DNA of 64,000 bases from Devosia sp. FKR38 (GCF_005222805.1 NZ_STGC01000002.1:943836-1007835); one strand, 5' to 3'; positions 53,736 to 63,365 are shown, counted from the stretch's first letter. Notes: generated by a model not told the origin, from the sequence alone. Numbers and translations: made by a program.

Positions 53736-54152
53736 ATGTCCCTGCAAGATACCTCCAAATCCGCCAACTGCACCGCCATGAGCGATGTGCTCAACCGCAT
53801 TGGCGACAAGTGGAGCGTGATGGTGGTGGGCATATTGGGCAATCATGGCACGCTGCGCTTCAACGAGCTCAAGCGCCTGATCAATGGCGTCAGCCAGCGT
53901 ATGCTGACCCTGACGCTGCGCAATCTGGAGCGCGATGGCCTGGTGACGCGCACCATCTATCCCGAGGTGCCGCCGCGGGTGGAGTATAAGCTCACCGAGC
54001 TGGGCAAGACGCTGCAGACGCCGATCATGGCGCTGTGGGATTGGTCGGCAGAAAATCACGGTGCCATTGTCGAGGCCCGCGTCATCTATGATGCGCGCGA
54101 GATGGCGGTCTCGGCGGCAGAGCCGCGCAAGGTCGCTTACGTCGGGGCCTAA
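53736..54152 (+). CDS. HxlR-family transcriptional regulator
   Basis: A 138-residue winged-helix protein with IGDKWSVMVVGIL and FNELKRLINGVSQRMLTLTLRN, typical HxlR. The N-terminal CTAMS cysteine, which senses oxidants or electrophiles in relatives, is present. It is two bases from the following AAC(3)-like gene, which it probably regulates. ATG at 53736 chosen over a GTG/ATG further left that lacks family likeness. Confidence 0.87.
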   Translation: MSLQDTSKSANCTAMSDVLNRIGDKWSVMVVGILGNHGTLRFNELKRLINGVSQRMLTLTLRNLERDGLVTRTIYPEVPPRVEYKLTELGKTLQTPIMALWDWSAENHGAIVEARVIYDAREMAVSAAEPRKVAYVGA

Positions 54153-54154
54153 CC

Positions 54155-54937
54155 ATGGCCTGGACGCGGGCCCGGCTGGCCGAACATTGCCGCGCCATGG
54201 GCCTTGTCGAGGGCGATAGCGTGCTGGTGCATGCCGGTCTGCGCGCGGTGGGGCCGATGCTGGGCGGTCCGGATACGCTGATTTCAGCGCTGGGCGATGT
54301 GGTCGGGCCTGGCGGAACCCTATTGGGCTATTGCGACTGGCAGGGCGAAGACAGCGTTCTGGAGCGGCCCGCGTTGCGCGACGCCATTCCGCCGTTCGAT
54401 CCGCTCCGCTCGCGATCGATCCGCGACAATGGCGCTTTTCCAGAACTCCTGCGCACAACGCCGGGCGCCCGGCGCAGTGCCAGCCCCGGCGCCTCCTGCG
54501 CCGCGCTCGGCGGGCGTGCCGAATGGTTCGCAGCCGATCATGCGCTTGACTATGGCTATGGGCCGCAATCGCCGTTCGGCAAGCTGGTGGCGGCTGGCGG
54601 CAAGACGCTGCTGATCGGCGCGCCGCTCGACACCATGACGCTGCTGCATCATGCCGAGCATCTGGCAGACATCCCCGGCAAGCGCGTTCGTCGCTACGAA
54701 ACGCCGATCCTGCTCGATGGTCAGGTGGTCTGGCGGTGGTTCGAGGAATTCAACACCGGCATTCCCATTGTTGCCGGGCTCGCCGACGACTATTTCGAGG
54801 ATGTGGTGGAAGATTTCTTGGCCACCGGGCAGGGCCAGCGCGGGTTGATCGGGCATGCGCCCAGCGTCTTGGTGGACGCGCGGGCCATGGTTGCTTTCGC
54901 CGTCGATTGGCTCGAACAGCGGTTCGGCGGGGCCTAG
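54155..54937 (+). CDS. AAC(3)-family N-acetyltransferase
   Basis: A 260-residue protein with SVLVHAGLRAVGPMLGGPDT and GPGGTLLGY at the start, GGKTLLIGAPLDTMTLLHHA, and a late RRYETPIL. This is the family of aminoglycoside 3-N-acetyltransferases and relatives that move acetyl from CoA to amines. Whether the substrate is an antibiotic is unknown; chromosomal members often have other roles. Coupled with the HxlR gene. Confidence 0.85.
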   Translation: MAWTRARLAEHCRAMGLVEGDSVLVHAGLRAVGPMLGGPDTLISALGDVVGPGGTLLGYCDWQGEDSVLERPALRDAIPPFDPLRSRSIRDNGAFPELLRTTPGARRSASPGASCAALGGRAEWFAADHALDYGYGPQSPFGKLVAAGGKTLLIGAPLDTMTLLHHAEHLADIPGKRVRRYETPILLDGQVVWRWFEEFNTGIPIVAGLADDYFEDVVEDFLATGQGQRGLIGHAPSVLVDARAMVAFAVDWLEQRFGGA

Positions 54938-55024
54938 CAATGCGGTCCCTGCATGGGCCGTTCACCCTCACCGGGCCGTAATCGCCGGCGATACCGACGG
55001 CAGATCGTGCTAGCCTTGCCGGCA

Positions 55025-55750
55025 ATGGAGACGACAGCTTTGGACGACAAATGGGCCCTTCCGGGCGTCTCGCGCGATTCTGATACGGCCGGGCCGGCCA
55101 AGCCGGCCACTGCCGCGGCGCCGGCAAAGCCTGTGGCTCCGGCGGAGGCCGCGTCGCGTCCCGACAAGACCATGTCGCGCGGCAGTGGGCTCAATCTGCT
55201 CAGCCTTGCGGTGGGTGTGGTGGGGCTTGCCGCGCTTGGCGTGTCGCTGTGGGTCTATGCCGACACCCAGCGCGAACTCAAGCGCGTCTCGACCGACATC
55301 GCGCAAATCCGGGTGAGCCTGGAGCTTTTCGGCAAGCAGCAGTCTGGTGGTGGCACGGCGTCGCTGGATGCGGCAAGCCTCAGCGACATCGCCAATCGCC
55401 TGGCGCTGCTGGAAGCCAATCAGCGTCTGGGCGGGGCCGCGACCACGGCGCCGGCGGCCCTGCCGGCGATCACAGGCGACAGTCCTGCGGCGGCGACCTC
55501 CGACGCCGGCGACTGCATGCCCAGCGGCACGCGCTTCATGGTGGCTGCCGGCGACAGCTATCCGGTGTGCGGCAGCAACGGCTCGGTGTCCATCGCTGCG
55601 GTCGACAATGGCTACATTACGCTGGGCGACGGCACTGTTATCGCCCAGGGCGCAACCGTCGGCCTGCCGGGCACGAAATGCATGGTGGGCGTGTTGCCGT
55701 CGGAGGGCGATGCCATCACCGGTTTTGCCGAGATCCGCGTCACCTGCTAG
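55025..55750 (+). CDS. Hypothetical membrane protein with a cysteine-rich periplasmic end
   Basis: A 241-residue protein: a Pro/Ala/Lys-rich cytoplasmic N-terminus of about 55 residues, one transmembrane helix (LLSLAVGVVGLAALGVSLWV), a coiled-coil-like stretch, an Ala-rich linker and a C-terminal domain with four cysteines (GDCMPSG, PVCGSN, TKCMVG, RVTC). I do not recognise it. The ATG at 55025 was chosen to begin before the charged region. Confidence 0.6.
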   Translation: METTALDDKWALPGVSRDSDTAGPAKPATAAAPAKPVAPAEAASRPDKTMSRGSGLNLLSLAVGVVGLAALGVSLWVYADTQRELKRVSTDIAQIRVSLELFGKQQSGGGTASLDAASLSDIANRLALLEANQRLGGAATTAPAALPAITGDSPAAATSDAGDCMPSGTRFMVAAGDSYPVCGSNGSVSIAAVDNGYITLGDGTVIAQGATVGLPGTKCMVGVLPSEGDAITGFAEIRVTC

Positions 55751-55852
55751 GTCGCTGCAAGCGCCCTTTGCGCTTGTCGGCCCGCTGCAAGCGCCCTTTG
55801 CGCTTGTCGGTCGCCGCAAGCGCCCTTGCGCTTGTCGGTCCGCTGCAAGCGG
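55751..55852. repeat. Tandem 30-bp repeat with internal hairpins
   Basis: Two 30-base units, one 28-base unit and a partial unit, each built on GCAAGCGCCCTTTGCGCTTG, which folds into a stem AAGCGC/GCGCTT. The array lies between convergent genes and starts right after the stop codon. Confidence 0.85.
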
Positions 55853-55861
55853 CAGCTGCCC

Positions 55862-56872
55862 CTAGAGGTTAGCCGGCCGGGTAAAGGGCACGGGTGCGGG
55901 CTTGCCGCTCATCACCGGCGTCACCTTCTCGCCGAAGATGCCGAACAGACCCGACACAGCGCCGCCGACCATGCCGGTCACGGCATCGCCGCGCGCCTTG
56001 ATGGCAGCCTCTTCTGCGGCTTTGCGCTCGACCTCGGCCACGGCATTGACCACGGCGGCCTCATCGGCCTGCTGCTTGGCCAGCAGCGTCTGGTCCTTGG
56101 CGATCACCGGGCAGGGCCCCATGGCATTGAGCGCACCAGCACCGGCCACGTTGAACACATATTTGCGCTCGCAGACATCCCAGGTGGGCGGCGCCTTGTT
56201 CAGCTCGAACAGGTCATAGCCGTCCTTGATGTTCTTCCAGAAGCTCAGGTGCTGGCTCTTGGTCTGGGTGGCCAGATTGGCGGGGGTCATCTTGAACGGG
56301 AAGATCTGCAGCTGGAAGCTGGGGTTGCCGCCCTTGAAGCTCTCGCGGGCCAGGGCATAGATCTCGGCAATGCCCTCGTCGGTCATGGCATAGCAGCCGC
56401 GCGAGGAACAGTCGCCATGCACCATCAGCTGCGAGCCGGTGCGGCCCCAGGCCCGGTCGAACTTGTTGGGAAAGCCAGTGTTGAAGGCCAGGTAGTAGTT
56501 GGACTTCGGGTTCATCAGGCCGGGGGTGATGGTGTAGAAGCCTTCCGGGCTCTGCCGGTCGCCTTCCTTGACCTTGGGACCGAGATCGCCGGAAAAGGCG
56601 CAGATGTCATAGCTCTTGAACAGCTTGAACTGGCCGGTATTGGTGCGCTTCCACACCTCGAGGGTCTTCTCCTGCTTGAAAATGCGCACCACCATGGCCT
56701 CGCCGGGCGACGAGCCCATCGCCTTGAGCGCTGAGACCACGCCGCTTTGCAGCGGCTGATTGTGGCGGTTGTCGCTGGTCTTGGGCAGGAAACCGCCACA
56801 GGCGACCAGTCCGAAGGCAACCCAGAGCAGGATGACGGCAGTGCAGGCTTTGCGCAGGACGGTGGCGATCAA
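55862..56872 (-). CDS. L,D-transpeptidase (YkuD) lipoprotein
   Basis: A 336-residue protein with a lipobox LVACGG, a YkuD catalytic domain whose active site is MVHGDCSSRGCYAMTDE (near residue 150; the second Cys is the nucleophile), and a C-terminal Ala/Glu-rich helical tail. It forms or attaches 3-3 peptidoglycan cross-links or links lipoproteins to the wall. Start is TTG at 56872, with no in-frame ATG upstream. Confidence 0.88.
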   Translation of the reverse strand: MIATVLRKACTAVILLWVAFGLVACGGFLPKTSDNRHNQPLQSGVVSALKAMGSSPGEAMVVRIFKQEKTLEVWKRTNTGQFKLFKSYDICAFSGDLGPKVKEGDRQSPEGFYTITPGLMNPKSNYYLAFNTGFPNKFDRAWGRTGSQLMVHGDCSSRGCYAMTDEGIAEIYALARESFKGGNPSFQLQIFPFKMTPANLATQTKSQHLSFWKNIKDGYDLFELNKAPPTWDVCERKYVFNVAGAGALNAMGPCPVIAKDQTLLAKQQADEAAVVNAVAEVERKAAEEAAIKARGDAVTGMVGGAVSGLFGIFGEKVTPVMSGKPAPVPFTRPANL

Positions 56873-57049
56873 GATGGGGAGCCCATAAGCGAGACAATGC
56901 GCTGACCCATAGGGGGCCAGTGGTTAGCACAGCATGAGAAAAGCTGGTGAATGAAGTGTTAGCACGGCCCGAAATGCGCCGGAAGCGGGCCGCGTTCACG
57001 CCAATGTGTGGCTCCGGCGCATTACCATGTCGCGGGATATCACCAACTC

Positions 57050-57071
57050 CCCGGGGCTTCACAGCCCCGGG
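57050..57071 (-). terminator. Hairpin after accA
   Basis: Nine-base stem CCCGGGGCT/AGCCCCGGG, loop TCAC, thirteen bases after the accA stop; no T-run. Confidence 0.45.
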
Positions 57072-57083
57072 CGTGGCGCAATG

Positions 57084-58037
57084 CTAGATATTGGTGCCGA
57101 TGGCCATGAATTTTTCGCGGCGCTGTTCGCGCACTTCCAGCCGGCTCTTGTTGGCGAAGTCGCGCAGGAAAGCGGCGATGGCGTCGCGGCTGGCATTCAT
57201 GACCACGTCGGGGTGGCGATGGGCGCCACCGGTGGGCTCGGCAATGATGCCGTCGATCACCTTGAAGCCCAGCAGGTCCTGCGCGGTGATCTTCTGGATG
57301 GTGGCCATGTCCTGCGCCTTGGCGGCGTCGCGGAACAGGATGGATGCGCCGGCTTCGGGCGAGATCACGCCATAGATGGCGTGTTCGAGCATCAGCACGC
57401 GGTTGGCCGTGGCAATGGCGATGGCGCCGCCCGAGCCGCCTTCACCGATGATGATGGCGATGTTGGGCACGCCCAGTTCGAGCGATTTTTCGGTGGAACG
57501 GGCAATGGCCTCGGCCTGACCGCGCTCTTCGGCGCCGATGCCGGGATAGGCGCCGGCGGTGTCGACAAACGAGATCACCGGAATATTGAAGCGGTCGGCC
57601 ATTTCCATGACGCGGACGGCCTTGCGATAGCCCTCGGGCCGGGCCATGCCGAAATTGTGCTTGAGGCGGGATTCGGTGGAATTGCCCTTTTCCTGGCCGA
57701 TCACGGCCACGGATTGGCCGTTGAAGCGGCCGAAGCCGGCCTGGATGGCGGCGTCCTCGGCAAATTTGCGGTCGCCGGCCAGCGGCTGCCATTCGGTGAT
57801 CAGCGTGCGCACATAGTCCGAGAAATGCGGGCGCTGCGGGTGGCGGGCCACCTGGGTCTTCTGCCAGGGGGTCAGGCGCTTGTAGATTTCGACCAGCGCC
57901 TCGTCGGCGCGGCTCGACAGGCGGTTGACCTCCTCGTCGATGCTCACGGCCTGGTCGGTTGCCGCCATGGCCTTGAGCTCGGCGATCTTGCCTTCAAGAT
58001 CGGCTACCGGCTTTTCGAAATCGAGATAAGACTGCAT
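57084..58037 (-). CDS. accA: Acetyl-CoA carboxylase carboxyltransferase subunit alpha
   Basis: A 317-residue protein starting MQSYLDFEKPVADLEGKIAE, with FVDTAGAYPGIGAEERGQAE near residue 156 and GGSGGAIAIATANRV, the biotin/acyl-CoA sites. With AccD it moves carboxyl from biotin to acetyl-CoA, giving malonyl-CoA for fatty acid synthesis. The gene is alone, as is usual in this order, next to xerD. Confidence 0.96.
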   Translation of the reverse strand: MQSYLDFEKPVADLEGKIAELKAMAATDQAVSIDEEVNRLSSRADEALVEIYKRLTPWQKTQVARHPQRPHFSDYVRTLITEWQPLAGDRKFAEDAAIQAGFGRFNGQSVAVIGQEKGNSTESRLKHNFGMARPEGYRKAVRVMEMADRFNIPVISFVDTAGAYPGIGAEERGQAEAIARSTEKSLELGVPNIAIIIGEGGSGGAIAIATANRVLMLEHAIYGVISPEAGASILFRDAAKAQDMATIQKITAQDLLGFKVIDGIIAEPTGGAHRHPDVVMNASRDAIAAFLRDFANKSRLEVREQRREKFMAIGTNI

Positions 58038-58197
58038 TCCACCTGCCCGTTGGGGGTCTGTTCGCGGCGCCCCATCCCTGGGCCGCTGCTGTCGCGCTCT
58101 AAAGTGGCCGGAAAGTGACGATGGCGCAATGCCAAGTCAAGCAGAGTCACGCCGCGCCCCGGCGGACGAGGCCTCCATCGGCGCTCTGTTCACAGAT

Positions 58198-59118
58198 TTA
58201 CCGCCCGGTTGCAGGCCGGTTGAGCGGATGGTGGCTCTCCACCAGAGTGCGCAGCTTCTCGTCCAGCACATGGGTATAGATCTGCGTGGTCGAGATATCG
58301 GCGTGGCCGAGCAGCATTTGCACCACGCGCAGATCAGCGCCGCCGGCCAGCAGGTGACTGGCAAAGGCATGGCGCAGCACATGGGGGGCAACGCGGGCTG
58401 CGCTGATGCCGGCCATGCCCGCCAGCGCCTTGAGGTCGCGGGCAAACACCTGGCGCGACAGATAGCCCTCGGCGCCCTTGGCCGGGAACAGATAGGGCCC
58501 CGGCTCGATCGTCGCCAGATAGGTCTTGATGGCGTCGCGGGCGCGGTCATTGAGCGGCACCACGCGCTCCTTGTTGCCCTTGCCGAGCACGGTGATGAAG
58601 CTGGTGTCGCGCATCACCGCGCTGCGGCGCAGGCTCACCAGTTCGGACACGCGCATGCCGGTGGCATAGAGCAGTTCGAGCAGCACATAGAGCCGCAGGG
58701 CTGCGGCCTGCTCCTGTGGCGAGGCGGCGCGGTTGGCCTGCTCTTCGGCGGTGGTCAGCAGCCGGTCGACCTCGGCGATGGAGAGCACCTTGGGCAGGGC
58801 GCGCCGCGTCTTGGGGCTGGCGACAATGCGGGTGGGGTCGTCGCCGCGCAGGCCGTCAGCGCAGAGAAACTGGTGGAACTGGCGCAGGGCCGACAGGCGT
58901 CGCGCGCTGGAGGAAGCAGCGAGGCCCTCGTTCTTGAGGCTATCGAGATAGGCCGTCACCGCGCCGCGGTCGGCGCTGAGCACGCTCAGGCTGCGGCGGG
59001 ACAGGAAATGGGCATAGTCATCGAGGTCGCGGCGATAGGCGGCGATGGTGTTCTTGGCGGCGCCGCGTTCGGCGCTCATCATTTCCAGAAACGCAGAAAT
59101 ATGGTGGCCGCCGCTCAT
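58198..59118 (-). CDS. xerD: Site-specific tyrosine recombinase XerD
   Basis: A 306-residue recombinase. The catalytic set is visible: Arg in ATGMRVSELVSL, His and Arg in HVLRHAFASHLL, His in LLGHADISTTQ and Tyr in IYTHV. The N-terminal DNA-binding part starts MSGGHHISAFLEMMSAERGA. It resolves chromosome dimers at dif. A host gene, and not part of the tRNA-Leu island. It follows the small membrane gene by seven bases. Confidence 0.94.
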   Translation of the reverse strand: MSGGHHISAFLEMMSAERGAAKNTIAAYRRDLDDYAHFLSRRSLSVLSADRGAVTAYLDSLKNEGLAASSSARRLSALRQFHQFLCADGLRGDDPTRIVASPKTRRALPKVLSIAEVDRLLTTAEEQANRAASPQEQAAALRLYVLLELLYATGMRVSELVSLRRSAVMRDTSFITVLGKGNKERVVPLNDRARDAIKTYLATIEPGPYLFPAKGAEGYLSRQVFARDLKALAGMAGISAARVAPHVLRHAFASHLLAGGADLRVVQMLLGHADISTTQIYTHVLDEKLRTLVESHHPLNRPATGR

Positions 59119-59125
59119 GGCTGGC

Positions 59126-59341
59126 TCACGGCGTGGTGGTTGCAGCCGGGGCGGGCGTGGCGGCTGGCGCCTGGGTGCCCAGGGCCGGCACCACGGGCTC
59201 GCCAAGCAGTTCGCGGGTGGGGATGCGGATCGTCTCTTGCTTGGGCTTGGGCTCGACATAGGCCACCAGCACGAACATGCCGACATAGACCAGGCCGACC
59301 AGAAACAGCAGCGAAATGACCAGGCGGATCAGGGTGGGCAT
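59126..59341 (-). CDS. Small conserved membrane protein
   Basis: A 71-residue protein starting MPTLIRLVISLLFLVGLVYV, one transmembrane helix, followed by VEPKPKQETIRIPTRELLG and an Ala/Pro/Thr-rich tail. It is conserved in the aroK-xerD neighbourhood of this order by position; function unknown. Divergent from aroK. Confidence 0.65.
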   Translation of the reverse strand: MPTLIRLVISLLFLVGLVYVGMFVLVAYVEPKPKQETIRIPTRELLGEPVVPALGTQAPAATPAPAATTTP

Positions 59342-59475
59342 GGGCGTCCAGACGGTTGTGGTGGCTCACAATTGACAGCAAATGGTTTCATTTCCGTAGG
59401 CACAAGGCAATCTTTGAGGGTTCTTGACAGCGCGCGTCGGGGCAGGTTGATAGCGGCACCATCTGGAGAGCGTTC

Positions 59476-60063
59476 TTGACCCGACCCGACCCGGCATTGC
59501 GGCAGGCCCGCGCGGAGGCGCTGAGCGCGCAGCTCGGCGATCGTCCGCTGGTGCTGGTGGGCATGATGGGCGCCGGCAAGACCACGGTGGGCCGCCGGCT
59601 TGCCGCCCGTCTCAACCGGCAGTTTCTCGATAGCGACGAAGAGATCGAGAAGGCCGCGCAGATGAGCATTCCCGAGATTTTCGAACAGCGCGGCGAGCCC
59701 GAATTCCGCGCCGGGGAAACCCGCGTCATTGCCCGTGTGCTCAAGCAACCCGGGGTGGTGCTGGCCACCGGCGGCGGCGCTTTCGTCAATGCCGAGACGC
59801 GGGCGTTGATCAAGGCTGAGGGTGTTTCGGTCTGGCTCAAGGCCGAGATTGATATCCTGTTTGAGCGTGTGTCGCGCCGCTCCAATCGTCCGCTGCTCAA
59901 GACGGCCAATCCGCGCGAGACGCTGCGCAAGCTGATCGAAGAGCGCTACCCCATTTATGCCGATGCCGACGTCACCGTGCTCAGCCGCGACGTGCCGCAG
60001 GATGCCGTGGCCAATGATGTGGTCGATGCGCTGCTGGCCCATTTCAACCTGCAGGTGCCCTGA
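59476..60063 (+). CDS. aroK: Shikimate kinase
   Basis: A 195-residue P-loop kinase: VGMMGAGKTTVGRRLA (Walker A), DSDEEIE, GGGAFV for shikimate, and SRRSNRPLLKT for the lid. It phosphorylates shikimate in aromatic synthesis. Start: TTG at 59476 with GGAG at about eight bases. Coupled to aroB by a one-base overlap. Confidence 0.95.
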   Translation: MTRPDPALRQARAEALSAQLGDRPLVLVGMMGAGKTTVGRRLAARLNRQFLDSDEEIEKAAQMSIPEIFEQRGEPEFRAGETRVIARVLKQPGVVLATGGGAFVNAETRALIKAEGVSVWLKAEIDILFERVSRRSNRPLLKTANPRETLRKLIEERYPIYADADVTVLSRDVPQDAVANDVVDALLAHFNLQVP

Positions 60064-61175
60064 TGGCCGAGATTGCCCACACGGTCCATGTCGCCCTGGG
60101 CGACCGGGCCTATGATATCCTGATCGGCGACCGCCTGCTCGATGATGCCGGCGCGATCCTTGCCGAACGCTTCCCCGGGCGGCGCTATGGCATCATCACC
60201 GACGAAACAGTGGCCCAGGCGCAATTGCCGCGCCTTGTGGCCTCGCTCGACGCTGCCGGGCTGCAGCACAGCGCCATCGTGCTGCCGGCCGGCGAAGCCA
60301 CCAAGTCCTGGGCCTATCTGGGCCAGGCGGTCGAGGGCCTGTTGGCCGCGCGGCTCGAGCGCGGTGATCTGGTCATTGCGTTGGGCGGTGGGGTGATCGG
60401 CGATCTGGCCGGCTTTGCCGCCTCCATCGTGCGGCGCGGCATGGGCTTTGTGCAGATGCCCACCTCGCTTCTGGCCCAGGTCGATAGTTCGGTGGGCGGC
60501 AAGACGGGGATCAATTCCCCGCATGGCAAAAATCTGATCGGCGCCTTCCACCAGCCCAAGCTGGTGCTGGCCGATCTCTCCACCCTCGATACGCTGCCGC
60601 CGCGCCAGTTCGCCGCCGGCTATGCCGAGGTGGTCAAATATGGGCTGATCGACGACGAAGACTTCTTCTTCTGGCTCGAAGCCAACCAGGCCGAGATCTT
60701 TGCCGGCGGCCCGGCGCGCGGCGAGGCCATTGCCCGCTGCTGTGCGCACAAGGCGCGCGTGGTGATTGAAGACGAGACCGAACAGGGCGTGCGCGCGCTG
60801 CTCAACCTGGGCCATACCTTCGGGCATGCGCTGGAAAAAGACACCGGCTATTCCGATCGCCTCTTGCATGGCGAGGGCGTCGCCATCGGCATGGTGCTGG
60901 CGCATGGTTTTTCCGCGCAGCTGGGCCTGGCGCCCGGCCAGGATACCGGCCGCATCGTGGCGCATTTGCAAAAGGCGGGCCTGCCCACCACATTGGCCGA
61001 TATCCCCGGCACGCTGGGCTCCACCGAGACGCTGATGGCCGCCATCGCCCAGGACAAGAAGGTCAGCCGCGGCGCGCTGACCTTCATTCTCACCCGTGGC
61101 ATTGGCCAGGCCTATATCGCCCGCGATGTGGAGCCCGCCAAAGTTTCGGCGTTTCTGGACGCTATGCGCGGCTAG
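60063..61175 (+). CDS. aroB: 3-dehydroquinate synthase
   Basis: A 370-residue NAD- and metal-dependent enzyme, making dehydroquinate from DAHP. GGGVIGDLAGFAAS and MPTSLLAQVDSSVGGKTGIN, with zinc-binding HTFGHALE and H of LLHGEGVAIG, are visible. It forms an operon with aroK and ends 14 bases inside the convergent bolA stop. Confidence 0.96.
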   Translation: MAEIAHTVHVALGDRAYDILIGDRLLDDAGAILAERFPGRRYGIITDETVAQAQLPRLVASLDAAGLQHSAIVLPAGEATKSWAYLGQAVEGLLAARLERGDLVIALGGGVIGDLAGFAASIVRRGMGFVQMPTSLLAQVDSSVGGKTGINSPHGKNLIGAFHQPKLVLADLSTLDTLPPRQFAAGYAEVVKYGLIDDEDFFFWLEANQAEIFAGGPARGEAIARCCAHKARVVIEDETEQGVRALLNLGHTFGHALEKDTGYSDRLLHGEGVAIGMVLAHGFSAQLGLAPGQDTGRIVAHLQKAGLPTTLADIPGTLGSTETLMAAIAQDKKVSRGALTFILTRGIGQAYIARDVEPAKVSAFLDAMRG

Positions 61176-61461
61176 GCCGGTCTGGTAAGGCGTAAGGTCC
61201 GGCGCTGGGCAGCACTTCGATGGCCAGCGCGTGGACGCGATCTTTCAGTTCGGCGTCCAGAGTGTCCATGACGGCGCGGTGTTGCGCGACGCGGCTCATG
61301 CCGTCAAAATGACTGGTCGCGATTCTGACGCGGAAGTGGGTTTCTCCACCCTCCCGCCATCCGGCATGGCCGTGATGGAGCTGTGATTCGTCGACCACAT
61401 CGAGGAAAGCGGGGGCAAACCTGCTGGAGAGCTTGGTGGTAATGATGTCTTTGATGGACAA
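61162..61461 (-). CDS. BolA-family protein
   Basis: A 99-residue protein; the core HHGHAGWREGGETHFRVRIA and VHALAIEVLP match BolA. BolA proteins form complexes with monothiol glutaredoxins and affect iron-sulfur and morphology pathways. Start: TTG at 61461 (MSIKDIITTK), chosen because it matches the family N-terminus; an ATG at 61497 adds 12 residues. Confidence 0.9.
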   Translation of the reverse strand: MSIKDIITTKLSSRFAPAFLDVVDESQLHHGHAGWREGGETHFRVRIATSHFDGMSRVAQHRAVMDTLDAELKDRVHALAIEVLPSAGPYALPDRPSRA

Positions 61462-61506
61462 GCGTGCTGCCCTTTCTGAGTGACGTGAAGCAAACAACTA
61501 GGCGCA

Positions 61507-62127
61507 ATGAAACCGCAATCCAAGCTTTTCGATACCATTCGCATCCGGCCCCGGCGGGAAGAAAAACCCGCGCCCATCGAGCATGTCTGCGATTGGGAAG
61601 GCTGTGAGGCCGCTGGCGAGTACAAGGCCCCCAAGGGCAATCGCAGCGAGGGGCAGTATCACCATTTCTGCCTCGAGCATGTTCGTCACTACAACACGGC
61701 CTTCAATTTCTTCGACGGCATGGAGAAGGACGAGCTCAACGAGGCGCTGACCCAGCCGCCGCGGGCCGAAAGCCGTTCCAGCTTTGCCACCGGCAATCCA
61801 GGCGTGCGGGCCAAGGCCGCGGCCAGCCTGCGGCCGGGCGACAAATATGGCGATCCCTTTGGCGTGTTCGCCAAATACCGCCATCGCCAGGCGCAGAAGC
61901 CGGCGGCCGAGCGGGTCAAGCCGCTCAATGAGAACGACCGGCGGGCGCTCGAAACCCTGGGGATCATCGGCCCGGCCAAGTCCGAGGAGATCAAGCGGGC
62001 CTACAAGACCCTGGTCAAGATCCACCATCCCGATGCCAATGGGGGTGACAAATCGTCCGAGGAGCGGCTGCGCACCATTATCGCGGCCTATAGCCACCTC
62101 AAGAAGATGGGTTTTATCGGCACCTAG
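61507..62127 (+). CDS. J-domain (DnaJ-like) protein
   Basis: A 206-residue protein with an N-terminal CDWEGC and FCLEH pattern that may bind metal, and a C-terminal J domain with HHPDAN (residues about 177-182) in a helix-loop. It would stimulate DnaK. It lies between bolA and cobS, an order seen in many relatives. Confidence 0.88.
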   Translation: MKPQSKLFDTIRIRPRREEKPAPIEHVCDWEGCEAAGEYKAPKGNRSEGQYHHFCLEHVRHYNTAFNFFDGMEKDELNEALTQPPRAESRSSFATGNPGVRAKAAASLRPGDKYGDPFGVFAKYRHRQAQKPAAERVKPLNENDRRALETLGIIGPAKSEEIKRAYKTLVKIHHPDANGGDKSSEERLRTIIAAYSHLKKMGFIGT

Positions 62128-62224
62128 CCATGCCCTGCCGAGGCTACCCCCGCCGTCACAATGCTGCTATAGACCGCCAAGCTTTCTGCCCTCCCTGCCT
62201 CGATTTTCCGCCAAGAGCTTTACC

Positions 62225-63208
62225 ATGACTGAATACACCAATCTGCCCGACACCGAATATTCGGCTCGGGAGCTGTTCGGCATCGACACCGACATGAAGG
62301 TGATGGGTTACAAGGAAGCCAATAGCCATGTGCCGCCGATCGATCCGGACTATCTGTTCGATCGCAACACGACACTGGCCATTCTGGCTGGCTTTGCCTT
62401 CAATCGCCGCGTCATGGTGCAGGGCTATCACGGCACGGGCAAATCCACCCATATCGAGCAGGTTGCGGCGCGGCTGAACTGGCCGCTGGTCCGCGTGAAC
62501 CTCGACAGCCATGTCAGCCGTATCGATCTGGTCGGCAAGGACGCCATCGTCCTCAAGGACGGCAAGCAGATCACCGAATTCCGAGACGGCATCCTGCCCT
62601 GGGCCGTGCAGAACAATGTCGCCCTGGTGTTCGACGAATATGACGCCGGCCGTCCGGACGTGATGTTCGTGATCCAGCGCGTGCTCGAAGTGGCCGGTCG
62701 CCTGACCCTGCTCGACCAGAACCGCGTCATCGTGCCCCATCCGGCGTTCCGCCTGTTCGCCACCACCAATACCATTGGTCTGGGCGATACGTCGGGCCTC
62801 TATCACGGCACCCAGCAGATCAATCAGGGCCAGATGGACCGCTGGAGCCTGGTGACGACGCTGAACTATCTGCCCCATGACAAGGAAGTCGGCATCGTTC
62901 TGGCCAAGAACAAGGCCTATGCGGAGACCGAAAAGGGTCGCAAGCTGGTGGGCAATATGGTGCGCCTGGCCGATCTCACCCGCTCGGCCTTCATCAATGG
63001 CGACCTCAGCACCGTGATGAGCCCGCGCGCCGTGATCACCTGGGCCGAGAATGCCACCATTTTTGGCGGCGATATCGGCTTTGCCTTCCGCCTGACGTTC
63101 CTGAACAAATGCGACGAGCTCGAGCGCCCTGTGGTGGCCGAATTCTATCAGCGCGTGTTTGGCGAAGATCTGCCCGAGTCCTCGGCCAATCTGGCTGTGA
63201 CCGCCTAA
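62225..63208 (+). CDS. cobS: Aerobic cobaltochelatase subunit CobS
   Basis: A 327-residue AAA+ ATPase (MoxR-like): Walker [11 protein letters not shown] (near residue 68), Walker [11 protein letters not shown], and [11 protein letters not shown]. With CobT and CobN it inserts cobalt into hydrogenobyrinate diamide. Start [15 protein letters not shown]. cobT follows after a repeat-bearing gap of about 160 bases. Confidence 0.95.
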   Translation: MTEYTNLPDTEYSARELFGIDTDMKVMGYKEANSHVPPIDPDYLFDRNTTLAILAGFAFNRRVMVQGYHGTGKSTHIEQVAARLNWPLVRVNLDSHVSRIDLVGKDAIVLKDGKQITEFRDGILPWAVQNNVALVFDEYDAGRPDVMFVIQRVLEVAGRLTLLDQNRVIVPHPAFRLFATTNTIGLGDTSGLYHGTQQINQGQMDRWSLVTTLNYLPHDKEVGIVLAKNKAYAETEKGRKLVGNMVRLADLTRSAFINGDLSTVMSPRAVITWAENATIFGGDIGFAFRLTFLNKCDELERPVVAEFYQRVFGEDLPESSANLAVTA

Positions 63209-63235
63209 GGAACTGCCTTCCGGCTCGGTCGGAAG

Positions 63236-63352
63236 GCTCCCCATCCGGCCCTGCGGGCCACCTTCTCCCCAAAGGGGGCGAAGGCAACGCGGTGCCTTTC
63301 CATGCTCCGACGCGCCCCCTCGCCCTACTTGGGAGAGGGATGGGGCGAGGGG
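63236..63352. repeat. Intergenic repeat pair between cobS and cobT
   Basis: Two hairpin modules: CCCCATCCGGCCC..GGGCC..CTTCTCCCC with a GGGGG-rich partner, and CCCCTCGCCC..GGGGCGAGGGG (about 63316-63352). Such paired repeats are dispersed in many alphaproteobacterial genomes. Confidence 0.65.
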
Positions 63353-63365
63353 TCTTCTGGATCGA

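Noticed and set aside
58198..59118. XerD considered as the island integrase
   Set aside because: It lies 28 kb from the island, in a conserved housekeeping neighbourhood, and matches host XerD throughout.
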